DNA of 64,000 bases, taken from assembly GCA_035765775.1 (NCBI GenBank), contig DASTWV010000040.1:62001-126000 (forward strand), written 5' to 3'. The stretch is from Actinomycetota bacterium (GTDB lineage: Bacteria; Actinomycetota; CADDZG01; JAHWKV01; JAOPZY01). Below are positions 7,713 through 16,365 of the stretch, one piece after another. The notes under the pieces are model-generated. The model was not told the origin of the DNA. It ran no database searches and saw nothing but the letters and a program-made list of their open reading frames with translations. Within the stretch, counting starts at the first letter, position 1. Every line of letters starts with the position of its first letter. The translations under genes were made by a program, and so were the position numbers.

Positions 7713-8447
7713 TCACCTTCCCCCTAGCCAAGTTGAGCCCAAGTTCAGCGTGCGGTCGCCCCCCGTGCGGGCGGGCCGGGGCCCGAACAGGGCCTCGCCG
7801 ATCCGCACAATCGTCGCGCCCTCTTCCACGGCCACCCCGTAATCCTGGCTCATTCCCATCGAAAGGTGGTGGAATACGCCGGAATCGGTGCTCGCGGCCA
7901 GTTGATCGCTGAGCTGCGCCAGCCTCCGGAAGTAGGGCCGGGCCTCCCCGGGAGAGCCCAGCGGGGGCGCCATCCCCATGAGCCCGGTCACGCGGACGTG
8001 GGGCAGGGGGGCCAAGGCCTCGGCCAGGCGCGGCACGTCGGCCGGAGCGATCCCGCCCCGGGCTGGATCGCCCGACAAGTTCACCTCGATGAGCACCTCC
8101 ACCGTGCGCGCGGCACGACGATCAAACTCCGTCGCCAACTCGGCACGGTCGATCGAGTGGACGAGGTCGACCCAGCCGGCCAGGAACCTGACCTTGTTCC
8201 GCTGCAACCTGCCGACGAAGTGCCACCTGACCTGCGTGCGTAGTTCCTTATACTTCGCCGCAGCCTCCTGGACCCGGTTTTCGCCGAAATCTCGTTGCCC
8301 AAGTGCGATGAGATCGCGCATCGGTGCCACACCGAAGCCCTTGCTGACCGCGACGAGCGTCACGCTCCCCGGGTCGCGCCCGGCACGCCGAGCGGCCGCG
8401 GCAACCTCGTCTTGGACACGCTGGTAGCGCCCGGCGAGCTCGCTCAC
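7713..8447 (-). CDS. yggS: YggS/PROSC family PLP homeostasis protein
   Basis: Starts at GTG 8447, overlapping the pgeF stop (GTGA); 244 aa. It is an alanine-racemase-like TIM barrel that binds pyridoxal 5'-phosphate without known catalysis and buffers PLP. Signature elements are VTLVAVSKGF (Schiff-base lysine near residue 36), DFGENRVQEA, HFVGRLQRNKV and the C-terminal HLSMGMSQDY segment. An in-frame start at 8540 would lie inside pgeF and is unlikely. It stands between pgeF and sepF as in most Gram-positive division clusters. Confidence 0.93.
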   Translation of the reverse strand: MSELAGRYQRVQDEVAAAARRAGRDPGSVTLVAVSKGFGVAPMRDLIALGQRDFGENRVQEAAAKYKELRTQVRWHFVGRLQRNKVRFLAGWVDLVHSIDRAELATEFDRRAARTVEVLIEVNLSGDPARGGIAPADVPRLAEALAPLPHVRVTGLMGMAPPLGSPGEARPYFRRLAQLSDQLAASTDSGVFHHLSMGMSQDYGVAVEEGATIVRIGEALFGPRPARTGGDRTLNLGSTWLGGR

Positions 8448-9178
8448 GGGACCCACACCACCAAGGCCTGCCGGCCCGTCGTCCCTCCCCCGCGGGCGTC
8501 GCGGCGGTGGGAAAAGAACCTCGGGTCGCACGCCGTGCACGCCGGGCCTCCGGTCAGGCCGTCACTCGGTGCATCGCCCTCGGCGACCGCCACCCCGGCG
8601 CGGGCCAGCACCCAGGTCGCGGCCGCCCGGAGGTCGAAGTGGGTGGCGCCGCCCACCGTTCGGGTGCAGGCGGGCGCGCCCGGCCGCCGGGCGACGAAGG
8701 CCGCCGAGACCTCGGGGCCCACCTCGTAGCAGCACGGGCCGATGCACGGCCCGATCCAGGCCACCAGGGCGTCCCGGGGCGCGCCGATGGCGGACACCGC
8801 CGCCTCGATCACCCCGGCACACAGGCCGCGCCAGCCGGCGTGGACCGCGGCGGCCACGCCCTCACCCACCAGGGCGATGGGAACGCAGTCGGCCACCAGC
8901 ACCGCCGCCGGCCGGCCGGGCTCGTGCACGACCACCGCGTCGGCGTCCTCGGGCCCGCCACCCGCCGCCGGATCCACCAGGACCCCGCAGCCGTGCACCT
9001 GGCGGGCGAGCGCCCAGGTGGGGCCCCACGCCGGGGCGAGGCCGAGCGCGGCGGAAAGGCGCTCCCGGTTGGCCGCCACCCGCTCCGGGTCGTCGCCGGT
9101 GGCCACGCTCAGGTTCAGCGAGTCGTACGGGGGGGCGCTCACCCCGCCCAGGCGGGTGCTGAAGGCCACGCCGGGCAC
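8444..9178 (-). CDS. pgeF: Purine nucleoside phosphorylase/laccase-domain protein PgeF (YfiH)
   Basis: Cu-oxidase_4/YfiH family, now associated with purine nucleoside phosphorolysis and peptidoglycan editing. Diagnostic segments are VAFSTRLGGVS near the start, SLNLSVATGDDPERVAANRERL, the metal site around RQVHG, VADCVPIAL and AAVHAGWRGLCAGV, and WIGPCIGPCCYEVG. The frame is open into ftsZ (to 9706), but sequence beyond the ftsZ stop at 9306 does not look like this family. GTG 9178 (VPGVAFST) is the first usual start codon in frame and matches the family N-terminus, though no clear ribosome site precedes it. The true start lies between 9305 and 9169. The stop overlaps yggS. Confidence 0.85.
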   Translation of the reverse strand: MPGVAFSTRLGGVSAPPYDSLNLSVATGDDPERVAANRERLSAALGLAPAWGPTWALARQVHGCGVLVDPAAGGGPEDADAVVVHEPGRPAAVLVADCVPIALVGEGVAAAVHAGWRGLCAGVIEAAVSAIGAPRDALVAWIGPCIGPCCYEVGPEVSAAFVARRPGAPACTRTVGGATHFDLRAAATWVLARAGVAVAEGDAPSDGLTGGPACTACDPRFFSHRRDARGGGTTGRQALVVWVP

Positions 9179-9305
9179 CTGGCTGCCGGGGGGCGCAAGG
9201 AGAGGGACATCCGGGCGCGCCGAGACCCCGGGCCGGGGCTGCCGGCCTCCGGGGGGGACGGAGACCGGCAGGGCCCTGGGGTCGCTCAGGCCGGTGGGGG
9301 GGAGC

Positions 9306-10496
9306 CTACGGCCTGCGAAGGAAGCTCGGGATATCGAGGTCCTCGTCTTCGTCGGCGTCGAAGATGTAGGTCGGTTCACGGGTTTCGGGGCGCTCCCGCT
9401 CGGGCTCCCGGGCGTAGACGGGCTCGGGGGCGTAGGTGGGCTCGCCGCCGCCGAAGGGTTCGATGACGTAGTCCTCGCCCTCGAGCGGCTCCAGGTCCAG
9501 CACCGTGGCGTGGCGGCCGGCCATGGCCGGTTCCACCGCCTGGGTCGTCCAGCGGTCGAAGCCCGAGGCGATGACGGTGACCCGCACCTCGTCGCCCAGC
9601 TGGTCGTCCACCACGGCGCCGAAGATGATGTTGGCGTCCGGGTGGGCGGACTTGGCCACGATCTCGGCCGCCTCGTGGACCTCGAACAGGCCCAGGTCGC
9701 TGCCACCGCAGATGTTGAGCAGCACGCCGCGGGCGCCCTCGACCGAGGCCTCGAGCAGCGGCGAGGAGATGGCGTTGCGGGCCGCCTCGGCCGCCCGGTT
9801 CTCGCCCCGGGCGGTACCGATGCCCATGAGCGACGAGCCGGCGTTGGTCATGATCGTCTTGACGTCGGCGAAGTCGAGGTTGATGAGCCCGGGTGTGGTG
9901 ATCAGGTCCGTGATGCCCTGGACACCCTGGAGCAGCACCTCGTCGGCCATCTTGAAGGCCTCGAGGACCGAGGTTGTCTCATCGCACACCTGGAGCAGCC
10001 GGTCGTTCGGGATGATGATCAGGGTGTCGAGCTTGTCCTTCAGGCTCATGATCCCCTGCTCGGCCACCACTGCCCGTCGGCGCCCCTCGAAGGAGAACGG
10101 CCGGGTGACGACGCCGATGGTGAGGGCGCCCTGCGCCTTGGCGATCTCCGCCACCACCGGGGCCCCGCCGGTGCCGGTGCCGCCGCCCTTGCCGGCGGTG
10201 ATGAACACCATGTCGGCGCCCTTCAGCACCTCCTCGATCTCGTCGCGGTGCTCCTCCGCCGCCTGGCGCCCCACTTCCGGGTCGGCACCGGCGCCGAGGC
10301 CACGGGTCAGGTTCCGGCCGATGTCCAGCTTGACGTCGGCGTCTGACATCAGGAGGGCCTGGGCGTCGGTGTTGACCGCGATGAACTCCACGCCCTTGAG
10401 GCCGGAGTCGATCATCCGGTTGACCGCGTTGACCCCGCCGCCACCAATCCCGACGACCTTGATGACCGCCAGGTAATTCTGCAGGCCCATGGCCAT
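9306..10496 (-). CDS. ftsZ: Cell division protein FtsZ
   Basis: Tubulin-like GTPase forming the Z-ring; 396 aa from ATG 10496, five bases after a GGAGG. GTG 10502 and ATG 10490 are in frame but spaced less well. [14 protein letters not shown]-like nucleotide-binding elements, the tubulin signature GGGTGTGG (about residue 105), and the synergy/T7 loop [11 protein letters not shown] are intact. The acidic variable linker (about 315-380) ends in [11 protein letters not shown], the conserved C-terminal peptide that binds SepF or other anchors. It is separated from ftsQ by a 231-bp gap carrying its own promoter. Confidence 0.98.
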   Translation of the reverse strand: MAMGLQNYLAVIKVVGIGGGGVNAVNRMIDSGLKGVEFIAVNTDAQALLMSDADVKLDIGRNLTRGLGAGADPEVGRQAAEEHRDEIEEVLKGADMVFITAGKGGGTGTGGAPVVAEIAKAQGALTIGVVTRPFSFEGRRRAVVAEQGIMSLKDKLDTLIIIPNDRLLQVCDETTSVLEAFKMADEVLLQGVQGITDLITTPGLINLDFADVKTIMTNAGSSLMGIGTARGENRAAEAARNAISSPLLEASVEGARGVLLNICGGSDLGLFEVHEAAEIVAKSAHPDANIIFGAVVDDQLGDEVRVTVIASGFDRWTTQAVEPAMAGRHATVLDLEPLEGEDYVIEPFGGGEPTYAPEPVYAREPERERPETREPTYIFDADEDEDLDIPSFLRRP

Positions 10497-10518
10497 GTCC
10501 ACCTCCGGATCCCGTGAC

Positions 10519-10538
10519 CCTTAACCATGAAGTTAAGG
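10519..10538 (-). promoter_or_regulatory. Hairpin/dyad in the ftsZ leader
   Basis: CCTTAAC (10519-10525) and GTTAAGG (10532-10538) are perfect 7-bp arms around a six-base loop. They lie between the predicted transcription start (about 10566) and the ftsZ ribosome site (about 10503-10507). It could be an RNA hairpin limiting translation initiation or an operator. Confidence 0.45.
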
Positions 10539-10560
10539 TTCATAGATGACTCTTATGAAG

Positions 10561-10590
10561 CTCTGGTAGAGCAATATAGTGGTACCAGAG
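10561..10590. promoter_or_regulatory. 8-bp inverted repeat framing the ftsZ promoter -10 region
   Basis: CTCTGGTA (10561-10568) and TACCAGAG (10583-10590) are exact reverse complements 14 bases apart. The pair brackets the -10 element at 10573-10578, one arm falling in the spacer and the other at the expected start site. This placement suits a repressor or architectural protein; no regulator is identified. Confidence 0.55.
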
Positions 10591-10601
10591 GCAAAGGTCA
10601 A
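10573..10601 (-). promoter_or_regulatory. Sigma-A type promoter of ftsZ
   Basis: Read on the minus strand: TTGACC (10596-10601), a 17-base spacer, then TATATT (10573-10578). This close match to the housekeeping consensus sits 77 bp upstream of the ftsZ start in the gap after ftsQ. It indicates that ftsZ and the genes behind it can be transcribed independently of the mur genes. Confidence 0.75.
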
Positions 10602-10727
10602 CCTGTCGACAAGAAAACATGGTTGTAACTTCTTGCCAGTGATCGTCGGGATCGGCCGGGACTGGAGTCATGTGGGGTCAACAGCAGTTCTCTGCTGCCC
10701 GTAGATGTTGCCTGGTGTAAAGAAGAG

Positions 10728-11555
10728 TTAGTGCGGGACCGCTGCCGGGTGGGCGGGGGCCTGCACGTCGATGCTGGCGAAGCTCTGCCCGGTGGCGAGG
10801 AGTGCGGTGACATCGGCGTTTTTGTCCGCCAGCGCGTGGGCGTCCCCGTAGACGATCCGGGTGTGGTCGGTGAGGAGGATGCTGATGAGATCGGCGGCTG
10901 GGGCCTGGATGCTCGCCAACCGGGAGCGGAGGTCCTGGGGCAGCGCGCCGAGCACAGCCACCGCCGGGGCGAACGCGGTGGAGGTCACGGTCGTCCCGGG
11001 GAGCGGTGCGCCGATATCCAGCTGGTTGACCGCCGGGTAGCCCGTGTTGCCCGCCGACAGGACCCGCCCGGTGCGGTCCACCAGGTAGGCCCGGACGGGG
11101 CCGATGACCACCACGGCGGGGCGGCGCTCCGTGACCACGATCCGGATCCGGGACGGCAGCACGTGGCTGACCGAGGCCGTCGCCACCCACGGCAGCGCCT
11201 CCACTCGGCGGGCCACCGCCGAGGACGAGATGTCGGTGAGCCGGGTGCCGGGCACCAGGGCGGCGACCCCGATGATCTCGGCCGCCGGGGTGTGGCGATT
11301 GCCGGCCACCTGCACCGAGCGGAACTTCAGCCACGAGGAGTTCCACACCGCCACGGCACCGGCGGCGAGCAGGACCAGGAGGGCGACCAGCCCGACGGCC
11401 AGCTTGACCCGCCGCGTTCCGCGCGTGCGCGGGGTTCGTCCTGCTCCTCGGGGCGCTCCTCGGGGCGCTCCTCGGGGCGCTCCTCGGGCACCCGGGCCGC
11501 CGCGGGCGCCGGTGGGCCCCTGAGCGCCGCGGGGAGACGGGGCGCGCCCGCTCAT
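10728..11555 (-). CDS. ftsQ: Cell division protein FtsQ
   Basis: Starts at ATG 11555, overlapping the murB stop (ATGA); 275 aa. A short cytoplasmic N-terminus rich in RGAP repeats (from a 12-bp tandem repeat) precedes one transmembrane helix (about 50-72, LAVGLVALLVLLAAGAVAVW). A POTRA domain follows (LKFRSVQVAGNRHTPAAEII, about 77-145), then the beta domain typical of FtsQ/DivIB (VTERRPAVVVIGPVRAYLVD). FtsQ links FtsL/FtsB to the divisome. A 6-bp-arm hairpin at 10682-10697 lies just after the stop but lacks a T-tract, so it is at best a weak terminator. Confidence 0.92.
   Translation of the reverse strand: MSGRAPSPRGAQGPTGARGGPGARGAPRGAPRGAPRGAGRTPRTRGTRRVKLAVGLVALLVLLAAGAVAVWNSSWLKFRSVQVAGNRHTPAAEIIGVAALVPGTRLTDISSSAVARRVEALPWVATASVSHVLPSRIRIVVTERRPAVVVIGPVRAYLVDRTGRVLSAGNTGYPAVNQLDIGAPLPGTTVTSTAFAPAVAVLGALPQDLRSRLASIQAPAADLISILLTDHTRIVYGDAHALADKNADVTALLATGQSFASIDVQAPAHPAAVPH
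11443..11488. repeat. 12-bp tandem repeat x3.8 in ftsQ
   Basis: Unit gctcctcggggc repeats three times perfectly with a partial fourth, encoding consecutive RGAP units in the cytoplasmic tail of FtsQ. The third bases are identical between copies, so the expansion is recent rather than selected at protein level. Confidence 0.92.
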
Positions 11556-12505
11556 GTACGCAGGGGCGGGCCGCCGAAGGCGCCCACCAGGCGGACCTCG
11601 GGGACCAGCACGACCCCCGTCGCCTCGGCGACCGCCGCCTGGACCGAGGCGAGGAGGTCGTGAACCTGGCTCGCCCGGGCGCCGGCCGAGGCCACGAAGA
11701 AGTTGGCGTGCTTGGGCGAGACCTCGACTGCCCCCACCCGGAACCCCTTGAGCCCGCACTCCTCGATCAGGCGCCCGGCCGAAGGGGCGGGCGGGGGCGG
11801 GTTGCGGAACATCGACCCGGCGGTACGGGGCTCGGTGGGCTGGGTCGCCGCCCGGTGGTCCCGGTAGCGCTGCATCCGGGCGGCGATGTCCTGGGGAGAT
11901 CCCGCCTGCAGGTGGAGGCGGGCGGCACACACGATGTCGCGCTCCCCCAGGCCGGTGGAGCGGTAGCCCAGGCCGAGGTCGGCGGCGGGCGCGTCGGCGG
12001 CGGCCGCCTCGCCCAGCCGGTAGATGCGCGCCCGGCGCAGCACCGCGGCGAACGACGAGTCGTGGGCGCCGGCGTTCATGCGCACGGCCCCGCCCACCGT
12101 CGCCGGGATGGCCACGGCGAACTCCAGGCCGGTCAGTGCCCGCCGGGCGGCCCAGTTGGCCAGCCGGCCGAGGGGTGTGGCGCCGCCGGCATCGAGGGCC
12201 TCCTCATCGTCGTCGGCAGCCCGGATCCAGTCGAAGCCCTTCCCCAGGCGCAGCACGATGCCCGCGAACCCGGCGTCGGAGATCAGCAGGTTGCTCCCCC
12301 GCCCCAGGGCGAGCACCGGGAGCCCGGCGCCCTCGGCCGCCAGAGCGGTGGCCGCCAGGTCCTCCTCCGCTTCGGCCTCCACCAGGATGGCGGCGGCCCC
12401 GCCCAGGCGGTAGGTGGTGAACGGGGCCAGCTCGGCGTCAGTGGACACCCGGCCCCGCACCGAGGTGCGCAGGCTGCGGGCGACGGCGGCGAACCCGGCG
12501 GTCAC
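11552..12505 (-). CDS. murB: UDP-N-acetylenolpyruvoylglucosamine reductase MurB
   Basis: Flavoenzyme reducing enolpyruvyl-UDP-GlcNAc to UDP-MurNAc with NADPH; 317 aa, GTG start at 12505 overlapping the murC stop. The FAD-binding N-terminal half contains TTYRLGGAA and GRGSNLLISDAGFAG. The C-terminal substrate domain has GSMFRNPPPP with the catalytic serine, ECGLKGFRVGAVEVSPKHANFFV, and a late VLVPEVRLVG carrying the catalytic glutamate. Length and motif order are normal. The stop overlaps ftsQ. Confidence 0.96.
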   Translation of the reverse strand: MTAGFAAVARSLRTSVRGRVSTDAELAPFTTYRLGGAAAILVEAEAEEDLAATALAAEGAGLPVLALGRGSNLLISDAGFAGIVLRLGKGFDWIRAADDDEEALDAGGATPLGRLANWAARRALTGLEFAVAIPATVGGAVRMNAGAHDSSFAAVLRRARIYRLGEAAAADAPAADLGLGYRSTGLGERDIVCAARLHLQAGSPQDIAARMQRYRDHRAATQPTEPRTAGSMFRNPPPPAPSAGRLIEECGLKGFRVGAVEVSPKHANFFVASAGARASQVHDLLASVQAAVAEATGVVLVPEVRLVGAFGGPPLRT

Positions 12506-13938
12506 CGCTCCGGGCGCACGGCGTCGCCGTGGGCGAGGACCCGTTGGGGCAGCGTCGTGATGTCGCCCGCCCCCAGGCTCAGCAGCAAGTCCCCGGGCCG
12601 CAGCAAGCCCCGGACGTAGTCGGCCGCCTCCTCCAGGTGAGGGAGGTAGGCCACCCGCCGCCCGGGGGCGGCGTCACACACCGCGTCCACCACCAGCTTG
12701 CCGGTCACCCCCGGGATGGGCTGCTCGCGGGCGCCGTAGACGTCGGTGACCACCACGACGTCGGCCCGGGCGAGCGCCGAGCCGAAGGCAGGCCACATCG
12801 CCTGCGTGCGGGAGTAGAGGTGGGGCTGGAAGACCGCCAGCACCCGGCGCCACGGACCCCAGCGGGCGGCCTCCAGGGTGGCGGCGATCTCGGTCGGGTG
12901 GTGGGCGTAGTCGTCCACCAGGTCCGCCCCCAGGACGCTCCCCCGGTACTCGAAGCGCCGGCTGGCCCCGGCGAACTGGGCGAGCCCGTCGGCGACCGCC
13001 CGCGGCTCCAGGCCGAGGGCCAGCCCGACCCCGGCGGCCGCCAGGGAGTTGCACACGTTGTGCCGGCCGGCGATCCGGAGGGCGACCGGGACCGCGGGCA
13101 CGCCGTCGATGGTCAGCGTGAAGCGGGAGCCCTCGGCGCTGGTCTCGATGCCCTCGGCCCCGATCCGCAGGTCGGGCGGCAGCCCGGCGGGCAGGTCCAC
13201 CGCCGGTGTCTCCAGGCCGTAGACCACCAGGTCCCCGGTGGCGTGCGCGGCGAGCGCTGCCGCCCGGGCGTCGTCGCCGCACAGGATGACGGTGCCGGTG
13301 GTGGCCGCGACGAAGGCCCCGAAGGCCTCGATGAGCTGCGCCAAGCCGCCGTAGTGGTCCAGGTGGTCGTCCTCGACGTTGGTCACCACAGCCACCTCGG
13401 GGGCCAGCCACAGGAAGGACTGGTACGCCTCGTCCGCCTCCACGACGGCGACGGTCCCCCCGCCCAGGTGGCCCCCGGCGCCCCGCCGGGCGAGGTCCGC
13501 CCCCAGCAGCCAGGTGGGCTCCCGGCCCGCCACCTGCAGCATCGTGGCCACCATGCCCGACGTCGTCGTCTTGCCGTGGGTGCCCGCCACCGCCACGGTG
13601 CGCAGGCCCTCGACGATCCTCGCCAGGCATTCCCCGCGGGTGAGCACCGGGATGCCCGCCGTGCGGGCAGCCTCGAGCTCGACATTGGACTCCGGCACGG
13701 CGGCCGATGCCACCACCAGGGCGGCGCCCGCCACTCGGCGCGCCCGGTGCCCGATCTCGACCGTCACCCCGAGCGCCCGCAGGGCGGAAAGCACAGTGGA
13801 CTCCCGCTGGTCCGAGCCCGACACCGGGTAGCCCGCCTCCCGCAGGACGCGGGCGATGGCGCTCATCCCCGCCCCACCGATGCCCACCAGGTGGACCCGA
13901 CCGCCCGGGGCCACGGGCAGTCCCGGGAGCCGGCTCAC
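12502..13938 (-). CDS. murC: UDP-N-acetylmuramate--L-alanine ligase MurC
   Basis: Adds L-Ala to UDP-MurNAc with ATP. 478 aa, GTG start at 13938 overlapping the murG stop. The N-terminal Rossmann domain (VHLVGIGGAGMSAIARVL, then VSGSDQRES) binds the UDP sugar. The ATP loop is VAGTHGKTTTSGMVATML (about residue 113), the central domain has EADEAYQSFL and TNVEDDHLDHYGG, and the C-terminal domain has DDYAHHPTEIAATL, a MurC hallmark. Normal length and organisation. Confidence 0.97.
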   Translation of the reverse strand: MSRLPGLPVAPGGRVHLVGIGGAGMSAIARVLREAGYPVSGSDQRESTVLSALRALGVTVEIGHRARRVAGAALVVASAAVPESNVELEAARTAGIPVLTRGECLARIVEGLRTVAVAGTHGKTTTSGMVATMLQVAGREPTWLLGADLARRGAGGHLGGGTVAVVEADEAYQSFLWLAPEVAVVTNVEDDHLDHYGGLAQLIEAFGAFVAATTGTVILCGDDARAAALAAHATGDLVVYGLETPAVDLPAGLPPDLRIGAEGIETSAEGSRFTLTIDGVPAVPVALRIAGRHNVCNSLAAAGVGLALGLEPRAVADGLAQFAGASRRFEYRGSVLGADLVDDYAHHPTEIAATLEAARWGPWRRVLAVFQPHLYSRTQAMWPAFGSALARADVVVVTDVYGAREQPIPGVTGKLVVDAVCDAAPGRRVAYLPHLEEAADYVRGLLRPGDLLLSLGAGDITTLPQRVLAHGDAVRPER

Positions 13939-15095
13939 CGGCCCGCCACCTCGAGCACGAGGTCGGCCAGGTCCCGGGCGGCGTCGGGCTTGGCGAACCC
14001 CCGGAGAGCGGCGCTCATCGCAGCCAGGGTGGGCGGGTCGTCCAGCAGGCCATCCACCTCGGCGGCCAGGCGGTCACGGGTGCAGTCGGCATCGAGCACC
14101 AGCCGGACGGCATCAAGCTCAACCAGAGGTTGAGCATTGCGCACCTGGTGTGCCCCGGCGTGCGGGTAGGGCACCACGATGCACGGCAGCCCGGTCGCGG
14201 CGATCTCAAACAGGGTGGCGGCGCCCGCCCGGCAGACGCCGAGGTCGGCAGCCGCGTAGGCGAGATCCATCCGGTCGGTGAAGCCCACCAGCCGCCACAC
14301 CAGCGCGTCGCCCGGCCGGCGCTCCGCGGCCAGCGCGGCCTCAGCCGCGGGCAGCTCCTTCGGGCCCACCAGGTGGAGCACCTGGCGGTCGGCCCGGTCA
14401 CGCCAGACGTCATAGGCCCCGAGTGCCGCCTGGTTGATGTGCCGGGCGCCCTGGCTCCCGCCGAAGACCAGCAGGGTCCGGCGGGCGGCCTCCAGGCCGA
14501 AGTGCTCCCAGGCGGCGGGGCGCAGGGCGGGGCGGTCCAGGTGGGCGAGTTCCGGCCGGACCGGGTTGCCGGTCACCACGACCCGGGGCCAGCGCCGCGC
14601 CCAGGGGGCTCCCGCCTCCCCGGTCCCGGGGAAGGACACGGCCACGACCGAGGCCCAGGGAGCCGCCAGGCGGGTGGCCCGGCCCGGGACGGCGTTCTGC
14701 TCGTGGACCACCAGCGGCACCCGGGCCAGCCGGGCGGCCACCGCCACCGGCACGCTGGCGTAGCCCGCGCACCCCACGGCCACACGCGCGTGGACCCGGC
14801 GCAGCAGCACCCGGGCGCGCAGGGTGGCCACGCCGGTGCGGGCGGAGGCCGAGAGGTTGCGCGGCAGGTCACGGGGCGCCAGGGAGCGCCGGAACCCGAT
14901 CACGTCCATGCCTTCGAAGGGTATGCCCGCGGCTGCCGCCGCGCGGGCCTCGGGGCCACCGGTCGTGCCCGCCAGGACCACCCGGGCCCGGGCCGGCTCC
15001 GCCACCAGGGCCTCGGCGAGCGCCAGAGCCACGAACCCGTGCCCCCCGGTACCCCCGCCGGCGATCACGACACCGGGCAGCGAGGGGTCCCCCAC
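13935..15095 (-). CDS. murG: UDP-N-acetylglucosamine transferase MurG
   Basis: Transfers GlcNAc to lipid I to make lipid II at the inner face of the membrane (GT28). The N-terminal domain has VVIAGGGTGGHGFVALALAEAL, in which the usual proline after the second glycine-histidine element is valine. The C-terminal domain contains LLVFGGSQGARHINQ, the donor-site GFTDRMDLAYAAADLGVCRAGAATLFEIAATGLP, and PYPHAGAHQVRNA. GTG 15095 starts 10 bp past the ftsW stop and gives 386 aa; GTG 15068, right before the glycine loop, is an alternative. The stop overlaps murC. Confidence 0.94.
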   Translation of the reverse strand: MGDPSLPGVVIAGGGTGGHGFVALALAEALVAEPARARVVLAGTTGGPEARAAAAAGIPFEGMDVIGFRRSLAPRDLPRNLSASARTGVATLRARVLLRRVHARVAVGCAGYASVPVAVAARLARVPLVVHEQNAVPGRATRLAAPWASVVAVSFPGTGEAGAPWARRWPRVVVTGNPVRPELAHLDRPALRPAAWEHFGLEAARRTLLVFGGSQGARHINQAALGAYDVWRDRADRQVLHLVGPKELPAAEAALAAERRPGDALVWRLVGFTDRMDLAYAAADLGVCRAGAATLFEIAATGLPCIVVPYPHAGAHQVRNAQPLVELDAVRLVLDADCTRDRLAAEVDGLLDDPPTLAAMSAALRGFAKPDAARDLADLVLEVAGR

Positions 15096-15105
15096 CTCCC
15101 GGGCC

Positions 15106-16365
15106 TCAGTCAGCGTCTTCGGCGCCGGCCCCGGCCGCCGCGCCTGCCGCAGGGGCGCCGGCACTGGCGTCGGCCTCCGCCAACCGGGCGGCGGTCTCCG
15201 CCCGCGCGAGACCGCCCAGGCGCGCGATGGACAGCAGCAGCCCGATCGCCGCCAGGGTCACCACCAGCGACGTGCTGCCGAAGCTGATCAGCGGGAGGGG
15301 CACGCCGGTGATCGGCAGCATCCCGGTCACCGCGCCCACGTTGATCACGGCCTGGATCCCGATCCACGCCGTGATCCCGCCGGCCACCAGGAACCCGAAC
15401 CGGTCGGGGGCCTCGCGGGCGGTGCGGATCCCGAGGTAGAGGAAGAAAGCAAAGGCCCCCAGCACCAGCAGGGTCCCCACCAGGCCGAGCTCCTCGCCGA
15501 TGATGGCGAAGATGAAGTCGGTGTGGGCGTTGGGCACGTAGGACCACTTCTGCCGGCTGGCCCCGAGGCCGACGCCGAACCAGCCCCCGCTGCCGAGGGC
15601 GATCTGCCCCTGGATGATCTGGTAGCCGCCCTTGAGGGGGTTGGCCCACGGGTTGAGGAAGGCGGTCAGCCGTGCCCGCTGGTAGGGCTTGGAGAGGATG
15701 TAGAGGGCGCCGCAGGCCCCGGCCCCGGCCAGGATCGCCCCGAGGTGCCGGATGCGGGCACCCGCCAGGTAGAGCACGACGGCGACCGAGACCGCAGCGA
15801 TGATCGCGGTCCCCAGGTCGGGCTGCAGGAGCATTAGGCCGCAGGCGATCGCGGTCATCGGCAGGGCCGGGACGGTGAGCTCGCGCAGGTCGCCGACCCA
15901 CCGGCCCTTGCGTTCCAGCACGTGCGCGGCCACCAGGATGAGCGACAGCTTGGCCAGCTCGGAGGGCTGCACCGTGATCGGGCCGAAGCCCAACCAGCGG
16001 CTGGACCCGCCGCCCGAGATCCCGATCCCGGGGACCAGCGCCGCCAACAGCGCCGCCAGCGTCACCCAGAACAGGGGCCGGGCCAGCGCCCGGAGCCGGC
16101 GGTAGTCCAGCCGCGCGACCACCGCCATCACCACCACGCCGATCGCCGCCCCGAGGAGCTGCTTGCGGAAGTACAGGAACGAGGAGCCGTAGGCGGTGAA
16201 CGACTCGACCGACGAGGCGGAGAGGACCATGACCAGCCCGATGGCCAACAGGGCGATGGTGGTCGCCACCTGGAGGCGGTAGGTCGCCGGCGTCCGGATC
16301 TTGGCGGCGCGCGGAACGCGGGGCGTCGACGCCCGTACCCGGCCGGCGGCCAGGTCCGTGCTCAC
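15106..16365 (-). CDS. ftsW: FtsW, SEDS peptidoglycan glycosyltransferase
   Basis: Polytopic SEDS-family enzyme polymerising lipid II at the septum with FtsI. 419 aa from GTG 16365 (overlaps the murD stop). About ten hydrophobic helices. Signature segments are GGSSRWLGFGPITVQPSELAKL (catalytic loop region), the segment around QPDLGTA, AHTDFIFAIIGEELGLVG, and the closing PLISFGSTSLV. The C-terminus is a short Ala/Gly/Asp-rich tail. It could be a RodA by sequence alone, but its place in the dcw cluster supports FtsW. Confidence 0.95.
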   Translation of the reverse strand: MSTDLAAGRVRASTPRVPRAAKIRTPATYRLQVATTIALLAIGLVMVLSASSVESFTAYGSSFLYFRKQLLGAAIGVVVMAVVARLDYRRLRALARPLFWVTLAALLAALVPGIGISGGGSSRWLGFGPITVQPSELAKLSLILVAAHVLERKGRWVGDLRELTVPALPMTAIACGLMLLQPDLGTAIIAAVSVAVVLYLAGARIRHLGAILAGAGACGALYILSKPYQRARLTAFLNPWANPLKGGYQIIQGQIALGSGGWFGVGLGASRQKWSYVPNAHTDFIFAIIGEELGLVGTLLVLGAFAFFLYLGIRTAREAPDRFGFLVAGGITAWIGIQAVINVGAVTGMLPITGVPLPLISFGSTSLVVTLAAIGLLLSIARLGGLARAETAARLAEADASAGAPAAGAAAGAGAEDAD

